Shown in pieces: positions 34,869-44,792 of a stretch of 64,000 nucleotides of DNA. Both the position numbers and the translations under genes were made by a program. The stretch is from Cryptomeria japonica (taxonomy: Eukaryota > Streptophyta > Pinopsida > Cupressales > Cupressaceae): NCBI RefSeq assembly GCF_030272615.1, contig NC_081410.1, positions 119,846,640-119,910,639 on the forward strand, given 5' to 3'. Position 1 is the first letter of the stretch. Each line of letters begins with the position of its first letter. The notes under the pieces were generated by a model. That model saw nothing but the letters and a program-made list of their open reading frames with translations, had not been told where the DNA came from and searched no databases.

Positions 34869-35244
34869 AGAATACAAAAGTTGCTCCCTTTCTTAATTAG
34901 TGAAGAGCAAACGAGCTTTGTCCCTGGGAGGTCTATATATGATGGGGTTATCATAGCCCAATAAGCTATTCATTCTATTCAGCATAATGGTGATCCAAGC
35001 ATGGTGATTAAGTCAGACATCAAGAAGGCCTCTAATAAGGTAGAATGGTACTTGATTTGCAAATGTTTGGATGCCTTTGGCTTTGCTGGACAATGGATCA
35101 ACCTAATCTTTGAATGTATATCCACTCCAAAAATGTCAATCTTTGTAAATGGCACCCCAGAAGGTTTTTTTAGCATATCTAGAGGATTGAGTGTTGGTGT
35201 TGGAAATAAGCCACACCCGGACTGACGATGGACTAGTCCAAGAG

Positions 35245-35315
35245 GGGCCAGTAGCTCAGTGGTAGAGCACTCCAGTAGCATATGGAAGGTCCTATTTTCG
35301 AGTCCTAGCTGGTCC
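35245..35315 (+). repeat. tRNA-like sequence in left TRIM LTR
   Basis: A 71-nt cloverleaf-like sequence: acceptor GGGCCAG pairs with CTGGTCC (one G-U), D arm GCTC-AGTGGTA-GAGC with the A box, loop GTAGCAT with T33 and anticodon AGC (Ala), and T arm with B box TTTTCGAGTCC. The anticodon stem is poorly paired and the T stem is damaged by TATTTTCG. Probably derived from tRNA-Ala. It is a degenerate element part, not a functional tRNA gene. Confidence 0.75.
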
Positions 35316-35443
35316 ATGTCTCAACATGGTATCAGAGCCAGGTCCTGGCTAGGAGCCACAAGGACACGAGAGGTATGGCTTAAGGGGGGGTGTTGGTGTT
35401 TGAAATAAGCCACACCTGGATTGACGATGGACTGGTCCAAGAG

Positions 35444-35514
35444 GGGCCAATAGCTCAGTGGTAGAGCACTCGAACAGCATATGGAAGGTCCTAGGTTCGA
35501 GTCCTAGCTGGTCC
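35444..35514 (+). repeat. tRNA-like sequence in right TRIM LTR
   Basis: Same position as in the left LTR. The T arm is intact here: CTAGG-TTCGAGT-CCTAG, five perfect pairs. The D arm is intact. The acceptor has one A-C mismatch. The anticodon loop reads ACAGCAT and lacks the universal U33, and the anticodon stem does not pair. Likely retained as an internal Pol III-type box A/box B pair. Confidence 0.75.
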
Positions 35515-36755
35515 ATGTCTCAACATTGAGACAAGGAGATCCCATATCTCCCTTCTTATTCATTATTATGGTAGAATGTTTAGGCAGAACTATAACAAAA
35601 GCTAGATAAATGAATATTGTTAAGGGTATCAAAATAACTAGTGAGTTAGCCCCTACCACACACCAACAATTTGTTGATGATACCATGCTATATGGCCATG
35701 GAGGTAGACAAGAAGCACAAGCATTTAAAAATATTCTTGACTCCTATACTAAGGCCTCGGGACAGGAAATTAGCAAGGAAAAATCAGATTTTTTTTTCTT
35801 TAATACAGATGTGAATACGGAAAATGCAATTTGCAATATTCTGAACTTTAAAAAAGGAAAGCTACCATATAAATACTCAGGGCTTACCTTAGATAAAGGT
35901 TGTAGGGCCACAAAATTATGGGATCAGATGGTGTCTCGAATAAAGAATAGAACAAAATCTTGGAAAGGTAGATGACTATCCTCTGCAGGAAGAGCTACTA
36001 TGTTAAAATCAATACTATCTGCTATGCCAATCTATCAATTGTCTTGCATGAATCTCCCTACGACAAAGGAGGAACTGAACAAACACTTGAGAACCTTCTT
36101 CTGGCAAGAAGCGGGGGAAAAAAAGAAAATCTCATTATTAGCATGGGATAAGGTTTGTAGGCCCAAGAAGGAAGGGGGTGCTGGAATTAAAAGTATTAAG
36201 GAACAAAGTAAGGCTTTAGGTGCTAAATTAATATGGAGAATGTACAAAAACCCTTATTTAAAATGGGTTAAAATCCTAAGTCACAAATACCTGAATAACA
36301 ATGATCCAACTAGTATTTTCAGGACTGCATCCCCCCCAAGAGGCTCGCATATTTGGAACTTTATGTTAGAATGCAGAAGAACTATTATTGAGAAATTAAC
36401 TTGGAACCTTGGCAATGGAGAAAATGCCTTGTTCTAGTCAGACTCTTGGGGTGGTTATACAGCTATAGAAAGACTTTCCAACTTTGAAAACTCTAAAACC
36501 CTCTTGGAAACTTGATGGGGCAAACATGTTAAGGATTACATTGAAGTAGTGGATGGGAAAATCACTAAAGGATGGAGATGGAAATCCTTGTCTAACATTA
36601 ACATCCCAGACATGGAAAAGAGAAGATCACTAGGATCCTTGGAAATAGGAATATTACCTTTCACTCTGGTGTTGATAGACTGGTTTAAGATGACTCGAAA
36701 TTTGGAGACTAAAACACTAAGGATGGGTATAGCTACCTTGTTAGGAGAGAATACA

Positions 36756-37215
36756 TTTTACATGATGATTATGATGGTTTTGCATATACTTCTTTACATG
36801 TGCGAAATACTTTCATTTTACATGAATACTTTTAGATTTGAGTTTCTATCTTGTTGATTCTAAGATTTTAGATTATATTTGTGTCCATTTATTAATTTGT
36901 ATTTGACTCATCTTATTTAAAGCCTTACAAGTTTCAATATTATAGATTTGGTCTATGTTTTTATTATATCCATTTTTTAGTCCTATTACACATGACAATA
37001 TTATAAACCAAGTATTATGCCTTTTCATGATTTATCTACCACATGAGAAAATTATTGATACAACATTACCTCTTTAATTTAAATCACATGTTTCTAGTAT
37101 ATATTACATCACAATGTCGTAATTTAAATTACAATTTACATGTATAACCAAATTATATTAAATTTCTTATTTTTCTTTAAACTATGATTGAACATATACA
37201 TATAGATGATTTATA
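36756..37215 (-). repeat. Inverted copy of the 22.4-23.7 kb repeat
   Basis: From ACATGATGATTATGATGG onward the plus strand matches the complement of 23,220 down to 22,790. Shared blocks include ATACTTCTTTACA, CTTGTTGATTC, TTATAAACCAAGTATTATG, CATGATTTATCTACYACATG and CACATGTTTCT. At 37,175-37,213 it matches the complement of 23,720-23,670 (GAACATATACATATAGATGA). It then runs into a hexanucleotide microsatellite. It directly abuts the LINE 5' half. Confidence 0.75.
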
Positions 37216-37375
37216 ACATAAACATAGACATAGACATAGACATAAACATAGGCAAATAGACACATACACAGACACAGACATAGACATAGGCATAGACATA
37301 GACATAGACATAGACATAGGCAAATAGGCAGAGACATAGACATAGACATAGACATAGACATAGACATATCACATG
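37214..37375. repeat. (CATAGA)n hexanucleotide microsatellite
   Basis: About 160 bp of CATAGA with CATAAA, CATAGG and CACAGA variants. An ATGTCCATGTAAAACATATA unit is then duplicated at about 37,373 and 37,410. Long Tyr/Val/Met frames on the minus strand are artefacts of the repeat. Confidence 0.9.
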
Positions 37376-38199
37376 TCCATGTAAAACATATATTACATAA
37401 ACATAACACATGTCCATGTAAAACATATATTACATAAACATAACACATAACCATGTAAAATATATATAATTATAAAACATATAAGAGATTTGTAAAAAAT
37501 AAAACATAAACATAAACATAAACATAAACATAAACATGTATAACAATCCACCGTGACAATGATCTATCTCAAGCATAAAGTCTATATAATCTATGATCCA
37601 CTAAAACTTATACATAAACATAATCCAAACCCATGAAATGATCTATCTAGATCAAACATATATATAGATACACGATTCACTTGTAAAACATAAATGTACA
37701 TATGCAAATGTCCTTGTGATAAACTCTAGATGAAAGGTAAACATGTAAAATAAATGTCCACAAATGATCTATATATCCAAACTGTGTACACATAAAAGTT
37801 TAGCATCAATCTAAAACATGTAAACTAGGTGGCTTGGTCATCATGTTGGCTTCAAGTCGAGCAATGCTCTGAGTGAGAATCTTGCTATGATAAATATGCC
37901 GAGCCTTATATATATATGTAAAAGTGTAATTAAATTACAATACATACATACAAACATATATGTGTGAACTTCCTACATGTACACCATACATACATACATA
38001 CATACATACACTAAATATGCGATTTAAATAAAAATTCACCTATCCACTGACTTTACCATTAAGTGAATCATATGTGTGTACACTCTTTGCCCTCAAACTA
38101 GGAGTATCATGAACTAACTCCATCTACTCTATATAAATTATAGATGTACATTAACAGTAGAAAACTTGTACGTAAATTTCAAAGTTCTTAAAAAGTAAA
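37376..38199. other. A+T-rich spacer with short microsatellites
   Basis: Contains a (CATAAA)n run at about 37,502-37,537 and a (CATA)n run at 37,983-38,010. No gene was found. Confidence 0.45.
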
Positions 38200-39650
38200 C
38201 ACTTAAATTTTTAAATCATGTATACATGCATACCTATGTATCAATTGGAGCAGCTCCTACAATGATGGTAGCTACCAACTCGTTTGTATTTGTATCCTTG
38301 AATAAATGAAGTAATGATGTATGTAGTGGATTGTACAAGTGAGATGACATCAACCTTGAAGTGAGCATCTCCATAAAACTTGAAGCTCTCATGATCTTGT
38401 CCTCAAGTGAATGCCTAGATGCATGAGTAGTGGTGGAATGATCAATATGTGGATTGGCCTATGCAACAACAACACAATAATTAATAGGTGGATCTGCTTA
38501 TGCATCAGTAGAATGATCAGTAGGTGGATCCACCTATGCAACAACCGAAAGATCACTAATTGGATCAGCTTGTGTCACACCAAAATGATTAGTAGGTGGA
38601 TCAAGCTATGCAACAAAAAATGGATCAAAATTCTATGACTAATTGATAGGGCTATCTAAATCTCCACACATGTAACCCATATATAAACTCATGTTTTCTA
38701 AAGGGATCCCCAATTGTGATGAAATAACAACATATGCTCTCATTAGGTCTTTAGACAAAAAAGCCATTGCCCTCTAAATCTGACTGCTTCTAATACTCTC
38801 TAAATCAGTAGGTGACAAGATGTCTACGATGATATAAGGATTAGATTAAACTAGTTATTTGTAATGCAAATGCCACAAAAAGTATCACTCTACGTGATTT
38901 GTAGATATCCTCCGAGTCTGCATTGCAATCTCAACAATACTATCAATTAGTTCCCATTGGGAAGCAATGACAACTTGATCAACAATAGGGCTCAAGAATG
39001 GAGCCATAGAAGGTGTCTCATCCCCACCCAAGGACCTAAAAGCTGGAGGCTATTGATTTGCATGACAGTAAGTATCCTTATCACAAAACCTACTCCATGC
39101 TACCCCAATAAAGGTGACAAATCAAAATAGTTCATGTTGAGGCCTAAATGAACCTCAGTGTGTAACTACTGTGCAAAATATAATAAAATTTAGTCGTTAT
39201 TTGGATAACGACTACATGTAGCAATAAATTGAGGATACATTAATGGGGCCATCCTAGGGCATACACATCTAGTCACCTAATATGCCGTCACTTGAGTTTC
39301 AACACCACTAGAGAAAACATGTTTTGATAATTACTTTTGAAACCCATAGTTGCATTATACTCGAAGGAGTATCATTAGAAATCTCTTGCCGCATTTGGGT
39401 AAGAATGACTGCTAAAGTCTTATTAGATTATGCTTGGACACCCCCTAATGAATGTCTAATGCAAACTAAACTATCTAAAATATTCTCACAATTATCTCTA
39501 TACACCCTTGTGGTCAAAGTGTCAACTAAACTCAATCTCAATCTTTGAATCTCATCTGTATGTGTCCAAAGACCATCCATATCGACATGAGCTATACATC
39601 AAAATAAATTGTCTTAATTCAAATTTACCATGTTGACACGTGTGCAAAGA
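38200..39650 (-). pseudogene. Unrecognised decayed coding sequence
   Basis: Minus-strand reading in shifting frames shows long stretches with ordinary composition and few stops: RLRLSLVDTLTTRVYRDNCE and VCIRHSLGGVQA near 39,540-39,420, MAPLMYPQFIATCSRYPNND near 39,250-39,200, LGGDETPSMAPFLSPIVDQV and ASQWELIDSIVEIAMQTRRI near 39,030-38,910, AMAFLSKDLMRAYVVISSQL near 38,770-38,710, a repeated DPPTDHS-type block (38,625-38,420), and HLYNPLHTSLLHLFKDTNTN near 38,350-38,290. It looks like a gene or transposon protein with several stops and shifts. I do not recognise the family. Confidence 0.4.
38420..38625. repeat. Degenerate ~42-bp minisatellite, about five copies
   Basis: Units of the form ATTAGTAGGTGGATC-NNN-CTATGCAACA recur about every 42 bp with substitutions. 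On the minus strand each unit encodes a variant of VDPPTDHSTDA, so it was probably a repeat inside the decayed coding sequence. Confidence 0.7.
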
Positions 39651-40620
39651 AAGATGATAGAAGACTACATACTTAATGAAGTATCCATTGACACAATTGA
39701 ACTCTACTTGTCAAACAAGGATAAGAGAGTCCTATATTAGTTAATAAAATATTGATACTAAATACTAAAGAAATAAATCTAGTACAAATTTACTTGAATT
39801 AAAAGCAATAGAAGTGCCAAACATTTTAAGAAGAAACATGTAAAGAACGATGGCCAAACAAGGACTTGGTAGAAAACAAAGCACGATTAGTGAGCATCTT
39901 AATACAAAATGATAAATTAAAGGTTCATTTTCTCTTAGGATTCCCTATTTCAAATGAGAATCAGGAGGACTTGTTTGTTAGCTCTTATATATTAAGTATT
40001 CCAGTTTAGAAAACTCTCTATTTAGAATTTGATAAAATGATAGCTAAATATATATCAAATAAATATTTCTTTATTAAGTAAATTATAATTTAGAAAACTT
40101 TATTGATTTAAAATTTCATTGGACTTAAAATGAACCGTAATAGTACATTTAATTGAACCTTAAATTTATTTTAATATATATGCAACCCAAACCTCCTAAA
40201 CTCTAAAACATAGTTGCATAAAGTTCCCCTCTAAGAGTAATAAAGAAGATTCGTGGACGGGTAAGCCTTTACATAAATTTGCATGTCTTTTATCTTCCAG
40301 CTTCAACATATCTATGACACATTTTAGAGAGGTTCCATTTACCACTCAAATAATATATTCCTAATAGATCTATTTACTAAGTTGTGTGCAAACTCAACTT
40401 ACACCAACATAGAGTCCCACTACATTAGGATTATCTCCTATCAAATATTTGAGTAAGTTGCATGGATTTTGACTGATAAATTATATTTGCTTAATTTTAT
40501 ATAGATGATATGAAGAACTATACTTGGGCTATGTGCGGTCAACTTCTTACAAATAATGCAACAAAAGTGGATAAGGAACTTGATGACTTGATCTCAAGTC
40601 ATTTTTTATAGTACCCAAGA
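39651..40620. other. A+T-rich spacer
   Basis: No gene or complete element recognised. The right part (from about 40,400) could include the 5' LTR of the Copia element whose PBS is at 40,793, but I could not define its left end. Confidence 0.35.
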
Positions 40621-40792
40621 TCTAACACAACTGCAATCAAGTTCCCAAACACAAAATAATACCCAAGGATGTAGCCTAAACAATGCTAGGCCTTCCCTAT
40701 TCAATCTCATATTCTTAAATTGTTGTTGATTATTGAATCATTACAACATATCAAATGAAATTATTATAACCTTAATCCATATTCTTGACATT

Positions 40793-40805
40793 TGGTATTA
40801 AAGCC
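40793..40805 (+). promoter_or_regulatory. Degenerate PBS of a Copia element
   Basis: TGGTATTAAAGCC follows ATTCTTGACA with a two-base spacer. It is the initiator-Met primer site TGGTATCAGAGCC with C-to-T and G-to-A type changes, at the expected distance (about 110 bp) before the gag start. Confidence 0.6.
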
Positions 40806-42135
40806 TAGATTTGACATCATTAGAAGGGGACATCTTTCTTTATATTGTGTGGTTTTTGTTGTAGTAGAAGCATTTTCTTATTGAATGAAAAACAAATATG
40901 TATTGTAAAGTTATGGCACACACATATAGGGACAAAATTGAAAAGTTTAATGAATAACACTATGAATTATGCAAATTGAAGACAAATGATCTCTTGATAG
41001 TAGGGGACCAATGGGTTGTACTGATTGAGAAATGAGACTTTGTAATGTGATGTATTATGACTATCTAATTATGTGTTTCTAATTGTATTCTTATACATGT
41101 ATTAAAAAATCCTATCAAACATTTATTGTGGAAAAAGCAAGTGTATTATATGAAAGTTAGAGTCTTGTTCATAAGTTGTTTCTGAAAAGGAGATGCTATT
41201 CACTTAAATGAATTAAGGAGTTTATAGAAAATCATCTTAATGCATTTAATCTTATTTTGTACAAACTAGCTTCCATTGGAGTCAAAATAAAGGACTATAA
41301 AAATTTATAGTTCATTTGCTTTATATATGATTCATGGGTATTAATGCCTTGCCTTTTCAACCTAAGAAGGCTGTTGTGGTCTTTTTAAGTGAAATAATTA
41401 AAATAAAACCCATGCATGAAAATTGTAAAGATGCCTTTGCTATTTAGGGGTGGTTCTACAAAATGAGGAGGTAAGAAAATTAGGAATAAGTACAAATCTA
41501 AGAATACATCAAAAAGAGTAAAGTGAAAATTTTGATTTCTTAAAAAAAAGCCACATTAACTAGTATACATGTAAGAAAAATAATAAAAATTATGAATTGG
41601 TTGAAAAACCCTCCAATAATGATGTTAGCGGAGATATATTTTGTAATGTCCCCTACTTGATCTATTTCAATATACTAAAATTGATTGATATTCTTCAATT
41701 AGTTATTAACAAGTTCTTATTTATTTTCCTCATTAGATGATTAATTTCATTATTCATAGTTTTTAATATAGATATCAGACCCTGCTACTACTTCAATTTT
41801 AAGGGAGAAGGGTCTATGTATGTTACCAAAGCACTTAGAGACCAAATACAATACGTTCCCTCAAAGTTTACAGATCCAAGCCCTTACCTATCTTGGGTCT
41901 ATACCCTCAAGGCTTATGGGTCGCTGATCCCCACCCTATCTTGGGACTTAACCTATTGCTTGGATCTAGACTGCCCCTCTTTGGAACATCTCATTCCCAT
42001 CTTCTCAAATACTGACAGTAATAACATGATTTAGACTATTAAGTATACTAATTTCTTATGTGAAATTAAGTATGTCTGTCATACATATTGTAGTCCATAT
42101 TAATATTACTATTAATTTTGCATAAGAACATTATC

Positions 42136-42191
42136 AAGTTTCATATATTAAGCATACATACTTAGCTCATCCCCATGCATACCACCAAGAA
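42136..42191. repeat. 56-bp direct repeat, left of psaB insertion
   Basis: Begins AAGTTTCATATATTAAGCAT and ends CACCAAGAA. Identical to 42,522-42,577. With its partner it flanks the plastid fragment exactly. Confidence 0.95.
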
Positions 42192-42521
42192 CAAAGAAAT
42201 ACATGTGTTGAGCTACCAAGGAAGTAACAACTCCCAAAGAAGCTAGAGCAAGGCCTAATTGAAAGTGAAGAGAATTATTGATTGTGTTGTAAAGACCCTT
42301 ATGCCCGCATCCTAATAAGCCTTTCAGAGGAACATGTGCTTCTAAAATATCTTTTATACTATGTCCAATCCCAAAGTTGGTTCTATACATATGACCAACA
42401 ATGAAAAACACAAATGCAATAGCTATATGATGATGCACGATATCAGTTAGCCACAAACTCAAAGTTTGTGGGTTGAATCCCCTGAGAAGAGTTAGAATAG
42501 CAATTCCTGCCCCTTTAGTAG
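42192..42521 (-). pseudogene. psaB: Nuclear plastid DNA: psaB fragment
   Basis: Minus-strand reading: [80 protein letters not shown] and [15 protein letters not shown]. This is the middle part of photosystem I P700 apoprotein A2 (psaB), about 108 residues of ~734. Differences from typical psaB (for example a Cys in GCGHKG) show that it has drifted in the nucleus. No stop is seen inside the fragment. It ends within codons at both sides, consistent with insertion of a random plastid fragment. Confidence 0.92.
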
Positions 42522-42577
42522 AAGTTTCATATATTAAGCATACATACTTAGCTCATCCCCATGCATACCACCAAGAA
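42522..42577. repeat. 56-bp direct repeat, right of psaB insertion
   Basis: Exact copy of 42,136-42,191. The solo LTR sequence continues from here. Confidence 0.95.
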
Positions 42578-43155
42578 AGATGTTACTGCCTGTAACGTAA
42601 TAATAGTTTTGATCTTATCAATCCATGGTGATGTTATTGGATGCTTTGATTCCTTTCTTTTATATCTCTCAATGCGAGGGAGAGGTCACACCTCTTCATC
42701 ATGCATGCCCTTTGGCAAGAGACACACCCTTTCACCATTAGCACCTTTTGAAAGAGTGCAACTCTTCATTATTTCAGCCCTTTGAAAGGGACACAACCTT
42801 TCATAATCAGATCTGCACTTCTCATTTTTCAAATTCTCCCCCCCTCAAATGAGTTTCTCTTCTCCCTTTTATATCTCACGTTTGAGGAAGTCACAACTTA
42901 TAATTTCATGCCTTTTGACCTTTCATTAACTTTAGTCAAATTTTATTATATTCTTTCATATTTTAATTTTAATTTTAATATTTATTCTTTTGTATTTTAA
43001 TTTTATTATTTTTTATTATTAAATTATATTACAAAGTATGGACATTACATATTTCTTATTTGTGCTAACATTGCTAGTGATGGCATGTGGTTGATTGATT
43101 CAAGTTCTTCATTTCAGGTGATGTTAGATGAACACTTAGGTTGGTGGGAAAGGCC

Positions 43156-43209
43156 AAGAACCTTCTAACTTGTAATTCCTAGAAGAACCTTCTAACTTGT
43201 AATTCCTAG
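43156..43209. repeat. Exact 27-bp tandem duplication
   Basis: AAGAACCTTCTAACTTGTAA followed by TTCCTAG occurs twice back to back in the Copia remnant between the two solo LTRs. Confidence 0.95.
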
Positions 43210-43252
43210 ATATTGTTATCTCTTTGGTGGTTTTGTTGGGTTGATCACTATC

Positions 43253-44787
43253 TGATGCAGAGGGTACTCCCTCCTGTTATGAACTCACAACACTCACAAA
43301 CAAATGATATAGATTGCAACAAAACCAAAACAATTTCATTCATTCATCAATTGCATTCAAATCTGCAAAGCACATTAATTACAAATGGGCCATCATTGAC
43401 CTGTCTCAAATTCACAAGCAAACTGCTCTCTGTCAAACTGCTCTGCTTTTTCTAAACTTGGTCTCTTATATTCAACTTAGCACTCGAATTAAATTCACAT
43501 TCAAATTCAGGTTTTCTTTTAATTTCTGCATTTTTCAAACTTTCACATTCCACTTTCATTAACATTACTGTGGATACTCCTATGCCCTATGCACCTATGC
43601 TCTTCATACTTCCTTTCCAGCGCTTCCAAGATCTCTCAATCTGCATTCATGAGCCAACTCAATACTCTTTGCACACTTGGCACAGCCTCAGATTGGAGAA
43701 AGCCCTTCTTTTTCTTTTCCCCTGTTCACCATGTCTTGTTCCTATCTGTATCCTTGCACAGGAGTATTTTGTAGAGGAAAATGTGTATTCTTCTTTCCAT
43801 GCTGACTCTATTCACTATGCGCAGCAAGCTTCCTTGTTTTTCTATGAATTCTCTATCTCCTCCTTAAAGAAGTCTTCTCTTGTCTTCTTGCGCTCTCTTC
43901 CCTTTCCGTTTTCCTTATTCTCTGGCGTCTATGTCAGACTTCTCGCACCTGACTATCCTTCGTCCTTGCACAACAAATGTTTATTTATCTTTGCTTGTTC
44001 CCTGTCTGATTTCCATGCTTTCTGATTTTACAGCCCCTTTCTAATTTCATGTTTAGCGCAGCAATGAAACTTCCTCGTGTATGTTTGCTAAAACTAACTT
44101 CTTTTCTGCAAGTTCATATCTTCCTCTCCTTTGCCTGTGCAGCCCTTATCTCCCTTTGTCTTCACATGACCGCCTTACACCACGCACTTTACCCATTTGC
44201 TTTTTAATCTTTTTTCTTCTCTTTCCTTTGTGGGGCCAGTTACTTGCTTTCTCATCCCTCCATGCTCCCCTTCTTGTTTTGCATTCCTTTTCATCTTATT
44301 TGGACTCCAATTGACCTTTTGATTGGAAGTAAAGATTTCCATTTTTTTTGTCTTTCTTTTTAGATGACTCCAATTTTCATCTGTCACACAACCTCCTTGT
44401 TTAAGCGCTGCCATGGACTCTTGTTCTTGCCTTTTCATATACTCACAAAGGTCTCTTTAGTTTGATTGTTATATACCACAAGTTGGAGGTTGCACCTATC
44501 CACCTTGACTGAGCTGCGACCAAACATGGAACCATTTTGCTCAATGTGACTTTCCAATGACCTTGTATATCTTCCGGTACCAAATGAATTCAATTCAACC
44601 AATCAATGAAGCTCCAGAGTATGTGTCGTAAATCCGACATTTTATCAATGAAAATGACAACAATGTCAATCACTGCCACAATTGACCACAAACAACACAC
44701 TGAAAAACCAAGCTAAACAATGAGAACAAAATCAAATATTTTTTTGGTTGATACTGATTTCTATTCGCCCAGGATGCTCCTGCATCA
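43253..44787. mobile_element. Solo LTR 2
   Basis: Begins TGATGCAG and ends CTGCATCA, perfect 8-bp inverted ends. The exact target duplication CTATC lies at 43,248-43,252 and 44,788-44,792. Length 1,535 bp, with a pyrimidine-rich plus strand that yields long but meaningless Ser/Phe/Leu frames. No internal region is attached. It is unrelated by sequence to solo LTR 1 and inserted in the same Copia remnant. Confidence 0.9.
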
Positions 44788-44792
44788 CTATC

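Larger units (their letters stand above)
35192..35525 (+). mobile_element. TRIM (miniature LTR retrotransposon) with tRNA-like LTRs
   Basis: Two 135-bp LTRs (35,192-35,326 and 35,391-35,525) start TGTTGGTGTT and end TCTCAACA. They flank only 64 bp, made of a PBS TGGTATCAGAGCCAGG starting at 35,327 and a polypurine tract AAGGGGGGG ending at 35,390. An exact target duplication TTGAG lies at 35,187-35,191 and 35,526-35,530. The LTRs differ at about 10 of 135 positions. Each LTR contains a 71-nt tRNA-like sequence. No coding capacity. With the target duplication the insertion adds 339 bp, a multiple of three, to the host LINE ORF2. Confidence 0.95.
34540..36440 (+). pseudogene. LINE ORF2 reverse transcriptase and connection region, broken
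   Basis: Motifs in order: FLTLIPKK, FRPIALCNTIYKLLTK, EEQTSFVPGRSIYDGVI, VIKSDIKKASNKVEW, NGTPEGFF-ISRGL, then the TRIM, then RQGDPISPFLFIIM, THQQFVDDTML (catalytic box FVDD), then KYSGL, LKSILSAMPIYQLSCM, FFWQEAG and ISLLAWDKVCRPKKEGG. These are the LINE RT and connection motifs. The same frame holds before and after the TRIM. Single stops occur, for example at 34,962 and 35,607. A 57-bp in-frame duplication lies in the fingers region. Confidence 0.85.
30930..36755 (+). mobile_element. 5' half of a LINE (ORF1, endonuclease, RT)
   Basis: A degenerate but well-ordered L1-type LINE: ORF1 with DUF4283 (31,120-33,100), then ORF2 with APE-type endonuclease (33,214-33,920), reverse transcriptase (34,540-35,900) and connection region (35,860-36,750). 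It ends in the sequence just before zf-RVT (KDGYSYLVRRE in a shifted frame) at about 36,755, where it abuts a repeat. zf-RVT, RNase H and the A tail are absent here. The missing 3' half corresponds to the minus-strand piece at 21,146-22,440. A TRIM (35,192-35,525) is inserted in the RT. The left boundary is approximate. Confidence 0.85.
41642..43049. mobile_element. Solo LTR 1, containing a plastid DNA insertion
   Basis: Begins TGTAATGTCCCC and ends GGACATTACA, a perfect 10-bp terminal inverted match. The exact target duplication TATTT lies at 41,637-41,641 and 43,050-43,054. Length 1,408 bp, about 1,020 bp without the psaB insertion and its duplicated flank. No PBS or internal domain is attached, so it arose by LTR-LTR recombination. 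It interrupts the Copia gag-pol reading. The orientation of the parent element was not determined. Confidence 0.9.
40913..43247 (+). pseudogene. Ty1/Copia gag-pol remnant interrupted by a solo LTR
   Basis: ATG at 40,913 (MAHTYRDKIEKFNE, then a stop, then KLKTNDLLIVGDQWVV). From about 41,140 the conserved Copia gag middle follows: LVHKLFLKRRCYSLKMNE-like sequence, then in a shifted frame ENHLNAFNLILYKLASIGVK and IKDYKN, ending near VSGDIF at 41,641. After the solo LTR it resumes at 43,055 with CANIASDGMWLIDSSSSFQV, which resembles the protease-proximal WLIDSGASFH segment. Frames are broken by multiple stops and shifts. Nothing convincing of integrase or RT follows. Confidence 0.7.

Noticed and set aside
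35245..35514. Two tRNA genes in tandem
   Set aside because: Both lie at the same place in the two LTRs of a TRIM. Anticodon stems do not pair and one lacks U33, so they are element parts.
37182..37454. Open frames rich in Tyr, Val, Met and Cys on the minus strand
   Set aside because: Artefact of the CATAGA hexanucleotide repeat.
38420..38625. CRISPR-like array of regular repeats
   Set aside because: Degenerate 42-bp units without unique spacers, in a plant nuclear context. It is a minisatellite in a decayed coding sequence.
41816..42034. 72-codon plus-strand frame
   Set aside because: Lies inside solo LTR 1; no family match.
42136..42577. Functional chloroplast psaB or a plastid contig
   Set aside because: Only ~330 bp of psaB is present, embedded in a solo LTR with exact duplicated flanks, so it is a nuclear insertion.
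43570..44314. Plus-strand frames of 60-151 codons rich in Ser, Phe and Leu
   Set aside because: They lie inside solo LTR 2, whose plus strand is pyrimidine-rich. No domain, and the LTR boundaries explain the sequence.
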